From JAXDBM01 sp963709485 (lineage in GTDB: Bacteria; Desulfobacterota; Syntrophia; Syntrophales; Fen-1087): a DNA stretch of 64,000 nucleotides. The notes beneath the pieces are model-generated. The model saw only the letters and a program-made list of their open reading frames with translations. It ran no database searches and was not told the origin of the DNA. The stretch covers positions 661,420 to 725,419 of the forward strand of contig CAVPWE010000005.1 in NCBI GenBank assembly GCA_963709485.1. Reading direction: 5' to 3'. Made by a program: the position numbers and the translations under genes. Below are positions 9,170-17,067 of the stretch, in pieces. Position 1 is the stretch's first letter. The number at the start of each line of letters is the position of its first letter.

Positions 9170-10144
9170 ATGCGGGTTGTTGTCTTGCACGGTGAAGTGG
9201 CGGACGGGGCCGGCAGGGATGAACAGGATGTCCTCGTTCAGGCCACCACAGTTTCCCGCGCCCTGGCCGAACAGGGTTATGAGCCGGTGGCCCTGCCGGT
9301 GTCACTGGATTTTCCGGGCCTGATCCGCCGTCTGGAAGCGCTCCGACCGGCTTTTGCCTTCAACCTCGTGGAATCCCTTGCCGGGCAGGGCCGGCTGATC
9401 CACATGGTCCCCGCTCTTCTCGATTATCTGAGCCTTCCCTACACGGGTGCCGGAACGGAAGCCACGTTTCTGACCTCCAACAAACTGCTGGCCAAGAAAA
9501 TCCTCCGCCAGAACGATCTGGACACGCCGTCATGGGTGCCCTGCCAAGGACCTCCCGCGGGGAATTTCACCCCCGGCCGATACATCGTCAAATCCGTCTG
9601 GGAACACGCGTCGATCGGCCTGGATGAAGAAGCCGTCATCCTGGCAGACCGGGAAACGGACCTCGATGCGGTGCTGGCACTCCGCAGGGATGGGCCCTCC
9701 GGGGGGTGCTTTGCCGAAGCGTTCATTGAAGGGAGAGAATTCAACCTTTCCCTGCTCGCCGGTCCGAAGGGCCCGGAGGTGCTTCCCTCCGCTGAAATCC
9801 GCTTCGATGATTATCCGCCCGGGAAGATCCGGGTTGTCGGATACAGGGCCAAGTGGCAGGAAGACTCTTTTGAGTATCAGCACACGTGCCGCTCCTTTGA
9901 CTTTCCGGAGGGCGATTTTCCGCTGCTGAACCGATTGACGGAAACGGCCATGAAATGCTGGCGGCTGTTCGGCCTGAAGGGATACGCTAGGGTGGATTTC
10001 CGCGTGGACCCGTCCGGCAGGCCCTGGATCCTCGAGGTCAACACGAACCCCTGCCTGTCGCCGGACGCCGGCGTCTATGCCGCCGCGGAGAGGGCCGGCC
10101 TGACCTTTAACCAGGTGATTCGGAGAATCATCGATGACCGGTAG
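9170..10144 (+). CDS. Ddl-like ATP-grasp ligase (second of tandem pair)
   Basis: This second ATP-grasp enzyme of about 324 residues has the Ddl-like elements LPYTGAG (binding loop), YIVKSVWEHAS (ATP lysine strand), GREFNLSLLAG and the C-terminal EVNTNPCLSPDAG metal-binding loop. I chose the ATG at 9170 because a GCGGGA box sits just upstream; a GTG at 9146 would add eight residues. It differs clearly from the upstream ligase, so the pair is not a recent tandem duplication and the two enzymes may add different building blocks in sequence. It is likely in one operon with kamA. Confidence 0.8.
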   Translation: MRVVVLHGEVADGAGRDEQDVLVQATTVSRALAEQGYEPVALPVSLDFPGLIRRLEALRPAFAFNLVESLAGQGRLIHMVPALLDYLSLPYTGAGTEATFLTSNKLLAKKILRQNDLDTPSWVPCQGPPAGNFTPGRYIVKSVWEHASIGLDEEAVILADRETDLDAVLALRRDGPSGGCFAEAFIEGREFNLSLLAGPKGPEVLPSAEIRFDDYPPGKIRVVGYRAKWQEDSFEYQHTCRSFDFPEGDFPLLNRLTETAMKCWRLFGLKGYARVDFRVDPSGRPWILEVNTNPCLSPDAGVYAAAERAGLTFNQVIRRIIDDR

Positions 10145-10238
10145 CCGCCGGGAAAGGGTGAATGCGGATCATGATCCAGATATCGGGCGACAGAGGCGGA
10201 GTGTTGCCGGCAGGAACATAAAACAAAGGAGGCGCGTC

Positions 10239-10703
10239 ATGGTTGACAAGAAGGCGTTGCAGAAGGGCAAGAAAGTCAAAAGTTTCAAGCTGACCGATCA
10301 AAATGGCCAGGATTTCCGGCTGGAGGACTGCCTCGGGAAAAGGGTGCTGCTGTCCTTTCATCCGCTCGCCTGGACGCCGATCTGCGCCCAGCAGATGCAG
10401 TCCCTGGAAAAGAGCAGAAAAGCCCTGGACAAACTCAATGCCGTGGCAGTGGGCATGAGCATCGACAGCGTCCCCACGAAGGCAGCCTGGGCCAGAAACC
10501 TGAAAATCAAAAACACGAGGCTCCTGGCCGATTTCTGGCCTCACGGAGCGGTGGCCAAATCCCTCGGCATTCTGCGGGATGAGGGATTTTCGGAGCGGGC
10601 CAATGTCCTTGTCGATGAAACAGGCAAGATTCTGTTTGCGAAGGTTTATCCGATCCGGCAGTTTCCGGACCTGGAGGAGATCATCAAGGTTCTGAAAGGC
10701 TGA
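10239..10703 (+). CDS. Peroxiredoxin (AhpC/TSA family)
   Basis: This 154-residue thioredoxin-fold peroxidase reduces hydroperoxides using a peroxidatic cysteine, here in the HPLAWTPICAQQM segment (family pattern PxxxT/SxxC). The start at 10239 is fixed by AAAGGAGG seven bases upstream; longer upstream frames have no ribosome site. It follows the second ATP-grasp gene by 94 bp on the same strand, so it may or may not belong to the cassette. It converges on lpdA with 18 bp between the stops. A clear resolving cysteine is not evident, which fits a 1-Cys or intersubunit type. Confidence 0.85.
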   Translation: MVDKKALQKGKKVKSFKLTDQNGQDFRLEDCLGKRVLLSFHPLAWTPICAQQMQSLEKSRKALDKLNAVAVGMSIDSVPTKAAWARNLKIKNTRLLADFWPHGAVAKSLGILRDEGFSERANVLVDETGKILFAKVYPIRQFPDLEEIIKVLKG

Positions 10704-10721
10704 AAAGAAGGGTGGCCGTTT

Positions 10722-12077
10722 TCATTTCACGACAGCCATCACTTCGCTGAGCGTCGGATGGGGGATGATCCATTTTTGGAAATCCTTTTTTCCGAGGCCG
10801 CCGGCGATGGCCAGGCTCATGGCCGGGATCATTTCGGCGGCGCCGTCACCCAGGATGGTCGCTCCCACCAGATGATCCCGATGAAAGAGCATTTTTACAA
10901 ATCCCGGTCCCGTCAGCTCCGTGCGGGCAATGATGTTGGCGGCATAGTCCGATCGGCACACCTCGATATCCAGGCCCTGCCGGCGGGCCTCTTTCTCCGT
11001 CATCCCGACACGGGCGACCTGGGGGTGTGAATAAACGACCGACGGCACGGCCGCTTCCCGGTAAATGACGGCGCCGTCTCCGAAAAGGGAACTGGCGAGG
11101 GCCTTTCCCTGCTGCATGGCGCGGTGCGCGAGCATGATTCCCCCCGTGACGTCCCCGACGGCGTAGATGCCCGGTACATTCGTCATCCCCTTCGCATCGG
11201 TCGGAATGCCGTCCGGGCTGTGCCGGATCCCGAGCCGGTCGAGTTCCCCGGTGTCAAGCCGGGGCTTGCGGCCGGCGCAGATCAGGGCGCAGGCCGCGGT
11301 CAGCGTCAAATCCCCCCCCTGCCCGGCTGCGACAATCCGTACGTTGTCTTCCGCTTCATGGATCGTCTGCAGCCTGGCCGAGGTATGGATTGTGATACCC
11401 AGCCGCGCCAGCTCCTGATGCAGCAGGGCGGACGCCTCTTCATCCTCCAGCGGCAGAATCTGCCCCATCATTTCGATCAGGGTGACCTCTACCCCCAGCT
11501 CGGCCAGCAGGGTGGCGAACTCCACGCCGATGACGCTCCCCCCCACGATCAGCACGCTGTCCGGAAGCGTGTCCCGTTCAAGAAACCCGTCGGACGTCAG
11601 AATGCGGCGGGAAGGCTCTATGCCGGGGGGCAGGAGGGGCGCCGATCCCCAGGCGATGACGGCATGACGGGCTTGCAGCGCATGGCGGTTCCCGTCGCCA
11701 TCCGTCCAATGAATTTCCCGGGCAGAACGGATCGTTCCCGCGCCGCTGATCAAAGTCACGCCGGCGTCGCGAAGGGATTTTTCCACGCCCAGCGCCGAGA
11801 TTTTGACCATCTGCCGCTGGTGCCGCTTCATCGCGGAAAAGTCGAAAGCCGGTTGTCCGGCCGGGATGCCCAGGCGCTTCAATTTCTTCAACCCGGCATA
11901 CTGCCGGCTGCAGGCCAAAAGCGCCTTGGTGGGTATGCAGCCGCGATGGGTGCAGGTCCCCCCCCAGAGATTCCGTTCAACAATGGCTGCCCGCGCGCCG
12001 CAGCGGGCCGCGTGCTCCGCGAGGGCGTGGCCGCCGGGACCGGCCCCGATCGCGACGACATCAAAGGTTTCCGTCAA
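10722..12077 (-). CDS. lpdA: Dihydrolipoyl dehydrogenase
   Basis: This is the FAD-dependent disulfide oxidoreductase (E3/L-protein) that reoxidises dihydrolipoyl groups and reduces NAD+. It shows the FAD site GAGPGGHALAE, the redox disulfide GGTCTHRGCIPTK, an NAD-binding IVGGSVIGVEFA, a second FAD motif (IYAVGDVTGG) and the C-terminal catalytic HPTLSE. I place the start at TTG 12077 because GGGAG lies 8 bp upstream and the FAD motif follows within 10 residues. Longer starts would read into lipA. It is the last gene of the gcvPB-KamA-lipA-lpdA unit and provides the L-protein for glycine cleavage. Confidence 0.93.
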   Translation of the reverse strand: MTETFDVVAIGAGPGGHALAEHAARCGARAAIVERNLWGGTCTHRGCIPTKALLACSRQYAGLKKLKRLGIPAGQPAFDFSAMKRHQRQMVKISALGVEKSLRDAGVTLISGAGTIRSAREIHWTDGDGNRHALQARHAVIAWGSAPLLPPGIEPSRRILTSDGFLERDTLPDSVLIVGGSVIGVEFATLLAELGVEVTLIEMMGQILPLEDEEASALLHQELARLGITIHTSARLQTIHEAEDNVRIVAAGQGGDLTLTAACALICAGRKPRLDTGELDRLGIRHSPDGIPTDAKGMTNVPGIYAVGDVTGGIMLAHRAMQQGKALASSLFGDGAVIYREAAVPSVVYSHPQVARVGMTEKEARRQGLDIEVCRSDYAANIIARTELTGPGFVKMLFHRDHLVGATILGDGAAEMIPAMSLAIAGGLGKKDFQKWIIPHPTLSEVMAVVK

Positions 12078-12123
12078 CTTCAAATCTCCCGCCGTGGTTT
12101 TGAAATCATGGCGCTCATTCTCC

Positions 12124-12996
12124 TCATGCCCGGGAGCCCGCCCGGGCCGCATGGTAGGAACTGCGGACCAGCGGACCGGATTCGACATGTCGGAAGCCCA
12201 TGGCGCAGGCCGTTTCCCGGAGCTCCTGAAACTCATCGGGATGGTAGTACTTCATGACCGGCCAGTGATCCCGCGTCGGCTGCTGGTACTGGCCGATGGT
12301 CAGCCGTTCGCACCGGACGGCGGCAAGGTCCTCCATCAGGCTCAGGATCTCCGATCGCTTTTCCCCGAAACCGACCATGAAGCCTGATTTCGAAATGATG
12401 TTCCCCCCCGCCTTCGCATGGATTCGCCGCAGCAACGCCAGCGAGATCTGATAGTTTCCCTGGGGACGAAGGGCGGGAAACAGGGAAGGCGCCACCTCCA
12501 GGTTGTGGTTGATCACCCGGGGGGCGACGGCCAGAATCTGTTCCAGGGCCTCCGGGTTTCCCTGAAAATCGGGGACCAGGACCTCCACATTGCAGTCCGG
12601 GCACTGCCGACGCAGTTCGGTTACGCAGGCGGCAAAATGGGATGCGCCCCCGTCCGGAAGATCGTCCCGTGTCACGGACGTCATGACGGCATACTTCAAT
12701 CCGAGCGCCTGGACCGCTTCGGCGAGCCGTCCCGGTTCGTCGGGATCGGGCGGTTGCGGAGCGCCGTGCGTGACATGGCAGTAGCGGCAGTTCCGCGTGC
12801 AGATGTCGCCGAGGATCAGGAAAGTCGCCGTTCCCTCGGTGAAGCATTCGCTGATGTTGGGACAGCGCGCCTCCCGGCAGATGGTGCGGAGATTCCGGTT
12901 CGCGAGGACGTTCCGGACATGCGTGAATTCACGGCCGCCGGGCAGCCGGACTTTCAGCCATTCCGGCTTGCGCAGCGTGGAAGCCCTGTCCCCCAT
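12124..12996 (-). CDS. lipA: Lipoyl synthase
   Basis: This radical SAM enzyme inserts two sulfurs into octanoyl-protein to make lipoyl groups. It has the auxiliary 4Fe-4S motif CREARCPNISEC (CX4CX5C), the radical SAM motif CTRNCRYC and the C-terminal RSSYHA serine that caps the auxiliary cluster. About 290 residues from the ATG at 12996 (MGDRAST) match the family length. It lies 23 bp after the long KamA gene and upstream of lpdA. Together with gcvPB it links lipoate synthesis to glycine cleavage. No lipB or lplA is visible in the window. Confidence 0.96.
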   Translation of the reverse strand: MGDRASTLRKPEWLKVRLPGGREFTHVRNVLANRNLRTICREARCPNISECFTEGTATFLILGDICTRNCRYCHVTHGAPQPPDPDEPGRLAEAVQALGLKYAVMTSVTRDDLPDGGASHFAACVTELRRQCPDCNVEVLVPDFQGNPEALEQILAVAPRVINHNLEVAPSLFPALRPQGNYQISLALLRRIHAKAGGNIISKSGFMVGFGEKRSEILSLMEDLAAVRCERLTIGQYQQPTRDHWPVMKYYHPDEFQELRETACAMGFRHVESGPLVRSSYHAARAGSRA

Positions 12997-13019
12997 CGTT
13001 GATCCGTGCCTCGAAACCG

Positions 13020-14834
13020 TCAGAAGTAGTACCAGATGGTGTCGTAGTCCGCGACGTTCTCGCCGTCGTCGCCCAGCCGTTTCAGGTAGTCGTAGATGGC
13101 GACATCCGTGTACAGGTAGTCCAGCGCGGTGACCAGCCGCACCTCCCAGGAGTAGAAGCGGTAGACCCGCCGGCCGTCCGGCAGGATCATCACGACTTCG
13201 TGATCCTGCCAGGCCTGCAGGTGCGATTTTCCCAGCCGGGGCACATTGAACACCGGCTCGTCCTTCCGGACCAGACCGGGCTGCAGCCTTGCCTCCTCCC
13301 GGCGTTCCTGCTCGATCCGGGCCACCGGCACGCGGAAGTCGATCGTCTCCTCCTTGCCCTTGGTGCTGAAGGTGTAATAGGGGTCGATCCCGGAGACCTT
13401 CAGGGTTCTGCGCAGCAGGGCCGTTTCGAACCGGCGGCTGTTGAAGTAGGTGAAGACCTGCTGGTTGTATACGTTCATTCCCAGGTTTTTGATTTTTTTG
13501 ACCGCATCGAGGGAGTCGGGCGTGATTTCGGAAGCGTGCTCGAAGTGCGTCACAATGGCGATCTCCCGCTTTCCCCATTCGTGATATTTTTTAAAGATCT
13601 CGAGGAGGCCTTCATCGATCCGGAACGGGACCGTGACGGGAATCCTTGTGCCGATCCGGATCCGCTCGACGTGGCGGATGGTGGCCACTTCGCCGATCAG
13701 CCAGTCCAGATAATCGTTTTTCAGGGTCAGGGGATCGCCGCCGGTGATGAGAACTTCCGTGATGCTTTCGTGCGCGCGGATCCAGGCCAGGGCCTCCCGG
13801 ATCTTTTCCCGGCTCATTTGCACCGTGTCGTCGATGCTCTCGATTTCCCAGTTCCGCTGGCAGTAGACGCAGATCTGGGGGCAGGCGTTGTAGGGCTTCA
13901 GGATCAGGATTTCCGGGTATCGCCTCGTGATCCCGTCGATCGGGCTGGTGGATTTCTCGCCCATGAAATCCATGTCGGTCCCCAGGGCGCGGCTTTCGAT
14001 GACGCCCCGGCAGTATCTCGGGCTGGGAATGACCTGCGCGCGGACCTGACGGTCAAAATCCGTCCGCCCCCCTTTGTTGAACAGCGACAGGTAATGGGGG
14101 GTGATTTCAAAGGGAATGTGATTTTCCGCCGCGCAGGCGAGCCCCTCCCTTTCGTCGTCCTCCAGATGCACCAGGTCGCCCAGCGTCTGGATGTCCTTAA
14201 TGATGTGCCGGTAGTGCCACAGGTAATCCTTCCAGCTGCTTTCGTCAGCGCCGAAGTACGACAGGATGTCCTTTTTCAATTCCTGCCGCTGCCGGATCAT
14301 GCCGCGGTCGTATCCCGTCCGGTATCGCCTGAAAAAGCGCCGGATGAGGGCGGCGTGGTCATCCAGCTGGTTGGAGCGGATAATGGCCGCCTCCCGGCCG
14401 TCCTTCATCTTGAAGATCTCCCGGCTGGTAATATGCTTTCCCGCCTTGCCGGTAATCCCGCGGAACAGTGCGATGAATTCGCACAAAAACGCTTCGCTGA
14501 TCCTGCCATGCGCTTCCGGGGTTTCCTTGGCGAGATCGAACAGCAGCGAGAGCGGGGAGGCGCCGGTCAGGTATTCGTTTTCCGTCCGCATGACATTGGA
14601 GAGCACGCGGATGCATTCCTTGGCGTTCCTTTTTTCGATGATGTTCAGATTGTAGAAATAGGTGTCCGATCGCATGTTGAAGAGGTCGCGCTCCAGGCGG
14701 TTGAGATAGTCAAAGAGGATGAAGCGGGCCTCCTCGATCTGTCTGGAGTTCTGGAGAATGCCTTTGATTTTCGGCTCGGCCGCCCAGAGCTTCTCGACCA
14801 GCTTTTCCTTGGGAATCCGGATCCAGTTTTTCAT
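13020..14834 (-). CDS. Long KamA-family radical SAM protein, possible glutamate 2,3-aminomutase type
   Basis: A 604-residue protein with a helical N-terminal domain of about 200 residues followed by a KamA-like core. It has the cluster motif CPQICVYC (C318, C322, C325), GGDPL near 366 and a candidate PLP lysine K536 in PRLGKSHL. At the lysine-aminomutase specificity positions it has K492 (FSTKGK) and N530 (VFNVP) instead of Asp/Asp. Lys/Asn at these positions is the pattern described for glutamate 2,3-aminomutase. The shorter PLP loop shows it is a distinct subfamily, so beta-glutamate production is only a hypothesis. It sits between gcvPB and lipA in one operon. Confidence 0.8.
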   Translation of the reverse strand: MKNWIRIPKEKLVEKLWAAEPKIKGILQNSRQIEEARFILFDYLNRLERDLFNMRSDTYFYNLNIIEKRNAKECIRVLSNVMRTENEYLTGASPLSLLFDLAKETPEAHGRISEAFLCEFIALFRGITGKAGKHITSREIFKMKDGREAAIIRSNQLDDHAALIRRFFRRYRTGYDRGMIRQRQELKKDILSYFGADESSWKDYLWHYRHIIKDIQTLGDLVHLEDDEREGLACAAENHIPFEITPHYLSLFNKGGRTDFDRQVRAQVIPSPRYCRGVIESRALGTDMDFMGEKSTSPIDGITRRYPEILILKPYNACPQICVYCQRNWEIESIDDTVQMSREKIREALAWIRAHESITEVLITGGDPLTLKNDYLDWLIGEVATIRHVERIRIGTRIPVTVPFRIDEGLLEIFKKYHEWGKREIAIVTHFEHASEITPDSLDAVKKIKNLGMNVYNQQVFTYFNSRRFETALLRRTLKVSGIDPYYTFSTKGKEETIDFRVPVARIEQERREEARLQPGLVRKDEPVFNVPRLGKSHLQAWQDHEVVMILPDGRRVYRFYSWEVRLVTALDYLYTDVAIYDYLKRLGDDGENVADYDTIWYYF

Positions 14835-14891
14835 GCCCGTGCCCCGTTATTCGGCTTTGGAATCAGCATGCGGATGCAAAGCATCAACCGT

Positions 14892-16331
14892 CTATCCTTT
14901 CCAGCACACATCTGGTTCCCGGGCGGCCCGGACTTCATCGAGACGCCGCACCGCCGTCGTCAGCGGGGCGGACTTGACCTGTTCAGGGGTCTCGATCGCC
15001 TCCCGGGCGATGGCAATCATGGTGTCACAGAACGCATCCAGCGTCTCCAGGCTTTCCGTTTCATTGGGTTCGATCATGATGGCTTCGGGGACGATCATCG
15101 GAAAGTAGATGGTGGGTGGATGATAGCCGTAATCCAGAAGTCTCTTGGCGATATCGGAGGTATGAACCCCGCTTTCCCGCACCTGTTTTCTGCCGCTGAA
15201 GACACATTCGTGCATGCAGGTCCGGTTGTAGGCCAGCTCGTAGAAAGGTTTCAGCCGCTCCTTGATGTAATTGGCGTTCAGGACGGCGACCTCGCTGGCC
15301 TGCCTCAGCCCCTCGGGCCCCAGCGATCGGATGTAGGCGTAGGCCTTGACCATGACGTTGAAATTGCCGTAGAAGGACCGCACCCGTCCGATGCTGTGCG
15401 GGTAGTCATCATGCCAGGCATAGCCTTCCGGGCTTTGGACGATCCGGGGAACCGGGAGGTAGTCGGTGAGTTTCTGCCCCACCCCGACCGGGCCGCTTCC
15501 CGGGCCGCCGCAGCCGTGGGGCGTGGAGAAGGTTTTATGAAGGTTGAGCTGGATTACATCGAAACCCAGATCGCCCGGTCGGGTTTTCCCCATGAAGGCG
15601 TTGGCGTTTGCGCCGTCGCAGTAGAGGAGCCCCCCCCGGCCGTGCACAATCCCCGCAATCTCTTCGACATTCCGTTCGAAGAGCCCAAGGGTGTTTGGAT
15701 TCGTCAGCATGAGCCCGGCAACATTTCCGGTCATCAGTTCCCGAAGGTGGTCGATGTCCACGCCTCCCTCGGCATTGGAGCGCACCGTGACGGTCTGGAA
15801 GCCGCACAGGGCGCCGGAGGCCGGATTGGTGCCGTGGGCGGCATCGGGGATCAGGATCTGGCGGCGGGGATCCCCCCGCATTTCAAAGTACTTTTTCATC
15901 ATCATCACACCGGTCAGCTCCCCGTGGGCCCCGGCCGCCGGCTGCAGGGTAAAGTCGGCCATTCCGAAGATTTCGCTCAGGTATTGCCGGAGTTCGTACA
16001 TCAGCCGAAGGCTGCCCTGCGAGAATTCAACGGGCCCGCAGGGATGCAGAGCGGTAAAGCCGGGCCATTTCGCGATGTCTTCATGAATCTTCGGGTTGTA
16101 CTTCATGGTGCAGGAGCCCAGCGGGTAGAAGCCGACGTCGACGCCGAAATTCCGCCGCGACAGGGTCGTGTAATGGCGGATCAGATCGATTTCCGCCACT
16201 TCGGGAAGATCGACATCCTGCCTGAGAAGGGTTCCGCCAATCACCTGTTCGAGCTCGACTTCCGGTACATCGCAGGCTGGAATGCGCCCCGCTGTCCTCC
16301 CCGGCCGGCTCTTTTCGAAGATGAGTTCCAT
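14892..16331 (-). CDS. gcvPB: Glycine dehydrogenase (decarboxylating) subunit 2
   Basis: This is the catalytic half of the split P-protein of the glycine cleavage system. PLP is bound at the lysine in QLNLHKTFSTPHG, and a glycine-rich GCGGPGSGPVGV loop follows. FYPLGSCTMKYNP and DAAHGTNPAS are family signatures. The start ATG at 16331 has AAAGGA six bases upstream, giving 479 residues. The partner subunit gcvPA, gcvH and gcvT are not in the window; upstream is the divergent cold-shock gene. It begins the operon with the long KamA, lipA and lpdA. Confidence 0.95.
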   Translation of the reverse strand: MELIFEKSRPGRTAGRIPACDVPEVELEQVIGGTLLRQDVDLPEVAEIDLIRHYTTLSRRNFGVDVGFYPLGSCTMKYNPKIHEDIAKWPGFTALHPCGPVEFSQGSLRLMYELRQYLSEIFGMADFTLQPAAGAHGELTGVMMMKKYFEMRGDPRRQILIPDAAHGTNPASGALCGFQTVTVRSNAEGGVDIDHLRELMTGNVAGLMLTNPNTLGLFERNVEEIAGIVHGRGGLLYCDGANANAFMGKTRPGDLGFDVIQLNLHKTFSTPHGCGGPGSGPVGVGQKLTDYLPVPRIVQSPEGYAWHDDYPHSIGRVRSFYGNFNVMVKAYAYIRSLGPEGLRQASEVAVLNANYIKERLKPFYELAYNRTCMHECVFSGRKQVRESGVHTSDIAKRLLDYGYHPPTIYFPMIVPEAIMIEPNETESLETLDAFCDTMIAIAREAIETPEQVKSAPLTTAVRRLDEVRAAREPDVCWKG

Positions 16332-16383
16332 GGGTAATCCTTTCTGGTCTCGGCGATGGCTGCAAATGAGTCCGAAATTTGAA

Positions 16384-16411
16384 ATAATAGTAGCAGAATA
16401 ATCCGGGTCAT
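16384..16411 (-). promoter_or_regulatory. Possible promoter for the gcvPB operon
   Basis: On the minus strand ATGACC (16411-16406) and TATTAT (16389-16384) are 16 bp apart, about 55 bp before the gcvPB start. The -35 match is only 4 of 6, so confidence is modest. I looked for a glycine riboswitch in the leader and saw none. Confidence 0.35.
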
Positions 16412-16489
16412 GCATCCCTTTTGTTGCATCCGTTTGTTTCGGGCTGCGATCCGTGATCCGATAAATTTTCAGAAGCGCCAAGAAAAAGC

Positions 16490-16518
16490 TTGACTTCTTT
16501 CAAATTGCATCGTAAATA
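16490..16518 (+). promoter_or_regulatory. Sigma70 promoter of the cold-shock gene
   Basis: TTGACT at 16490-16495 and TAAATA at 16513-16518 are separated by the ideal 17 bp. Transcription from about 16525 would give a leader of roughly 170 nt before the csp start, like the long structured leaders of cold-inducible csp genes. A small stem (TCCGC/GCGGA, 16537-16554) forms at the leader start. Confidence 0.7.
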
Positions 16519-16604
16519 TCATGCGCATTCTAAATCTCCGCGGTCATCTGCGGACGGGAAGAGCACAGAATAAAGTTGGGTAAGACATTTTGAAGCGTAA
16601 AGGC

Positions 16605-16640
16605 AAACCACCATACTCTCCAGAGTCTCGGTGGTTTTTT
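16605..16640 (+). terminator. Terminator-like hairpin inside the csp leader (attenuator candidate)
   Basis: The outer stem AAACCACC/GGTGGTTT (16605-16612, 16630-16637) and the inner stem ACTCT/AGAGT (16615-16619, 16622-16626) end in a run of six T. This is a complete intrinsic-terminator shape, placed after the promoter and 57 bp before the csp start. Read-through must occur for csp to be made, so it may act as a cold- or antitermination-controlled switch. The 365-bp gap 16332-16696 otherwise holds only the two promoters and the ribosome site. Confidence 0.65.
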
Positions 16641-16696
16641 CTTTCCGGCATCGGGGTCATCCGACTTTGGAAAATTAAGGAAAGGAGGATGTGACG

Positions 16697-16897
16697 ATGT
16701 CAGAAGGTAAAGTCAAGTGGTTCAATGAATCGAAGGGCTTTGGGTTCATCGAGACGGATGAGGGCAAAGACGTGTTCGTTCATTTCAGCGCCATTCAAGG
16801 CAACGGGTTCAAGACGCTGTCCGAAGGCCAGCGGGTGAGTTTTGATATTGAACAGGGCCAGAAGGGCCCGGCGGCGGCAAACGTAAAAGCCCTGTAA
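16697..16897 (+). CDS. Cold-shock domain protein (CspA family)
   Basis: This 66-residue single OB-fold RNA/DNA chaperone has RNP1-like KGFGFI and RNP2-like VFVHFSAI motifs and a C-terminal KGPAAANV segment. The ATG at 16697 is set by AGGAGG eight bases upstream; a GTG two codons earlier is too close to it. The protein melts RNA structures and can act as a transcription antiterminator. That is notable because its own leader has a terminator-like hairpin. It is a single-gene transcript with a strong downstream terminator. Confidence 0.96.
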   Translation: MSEGKVKWFNESKGFGFIETDEGKDVFVHFSAIQGNGFKTLSEGQRVSFDIEQGQKGPAAANVKAL

Positions 16898-16920
16898 AAA
16901 AGACTCAGCAAAAGTCGAAA

Positions 16921-16959
16921 GGCACTCCGGCGCAAACCAGCGCGGAGTGCCTTTTTTTT
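16921..16959 (+). terminator. Intrinsic terminator of csp
   Basis: A perfect 9-bp stem (GGCACTCCG at 16921-16929, CGGAGTGCC at 16943-16951) is followed by eight T. It lies 24 bp after the csp stop. Confidence 0.92.
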
Positions 16960-17027
16960 ATACGAAACACCCGTTCAAATTCTCTGCTTTCCCGCTATCG
17001 AAGCTTGATCATCCGTCCAGAGTTGTC

Positions 17028-17056
17028 TTGACACCTGTGGATTTTTACTTTAAAAA
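17028..17056 (+). promoter_or_regulatory. Candidate promoter of the kinase-cyclase operon
   Basis: TTGACA at 17028-17033 and TAAAAA at 17051-17056 have a 17-bp spacer. The start of transcription would be only a few bases before the ATG at 17068, implying a very short or absent leader. Confidence 0.45.
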
Positions 17057-17067
17057 TCAAGGCAGTC

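Noticed and set aside
8150..10144. Cell-wall D-alanine-D-alanine ligases
   Set aside because: Two divergent Ddl-like proteins directly after kamA, with no mur/fts genes nearby, fit a dedicated pathway better; peptidoglycan Ddl is normally single and in the dcw cluster.
16332..16500. Glycine riboswitch before gcvPB
   Set aside because: No glycine aptamer core or paired helices seen in the minus-strand leader.
16595..16650. Cyclic-di-GMP-I (GEMM) riboswitch in the csp leader
   Set aside because: The 5' side (AAGGCAAACCACC with a GGTGG partner) recalls GEMM, but the required ACGCAAAGCC segment and second domain are absent; the hairpin ends in a T run. It is better explained as a terminator-like attenuator.
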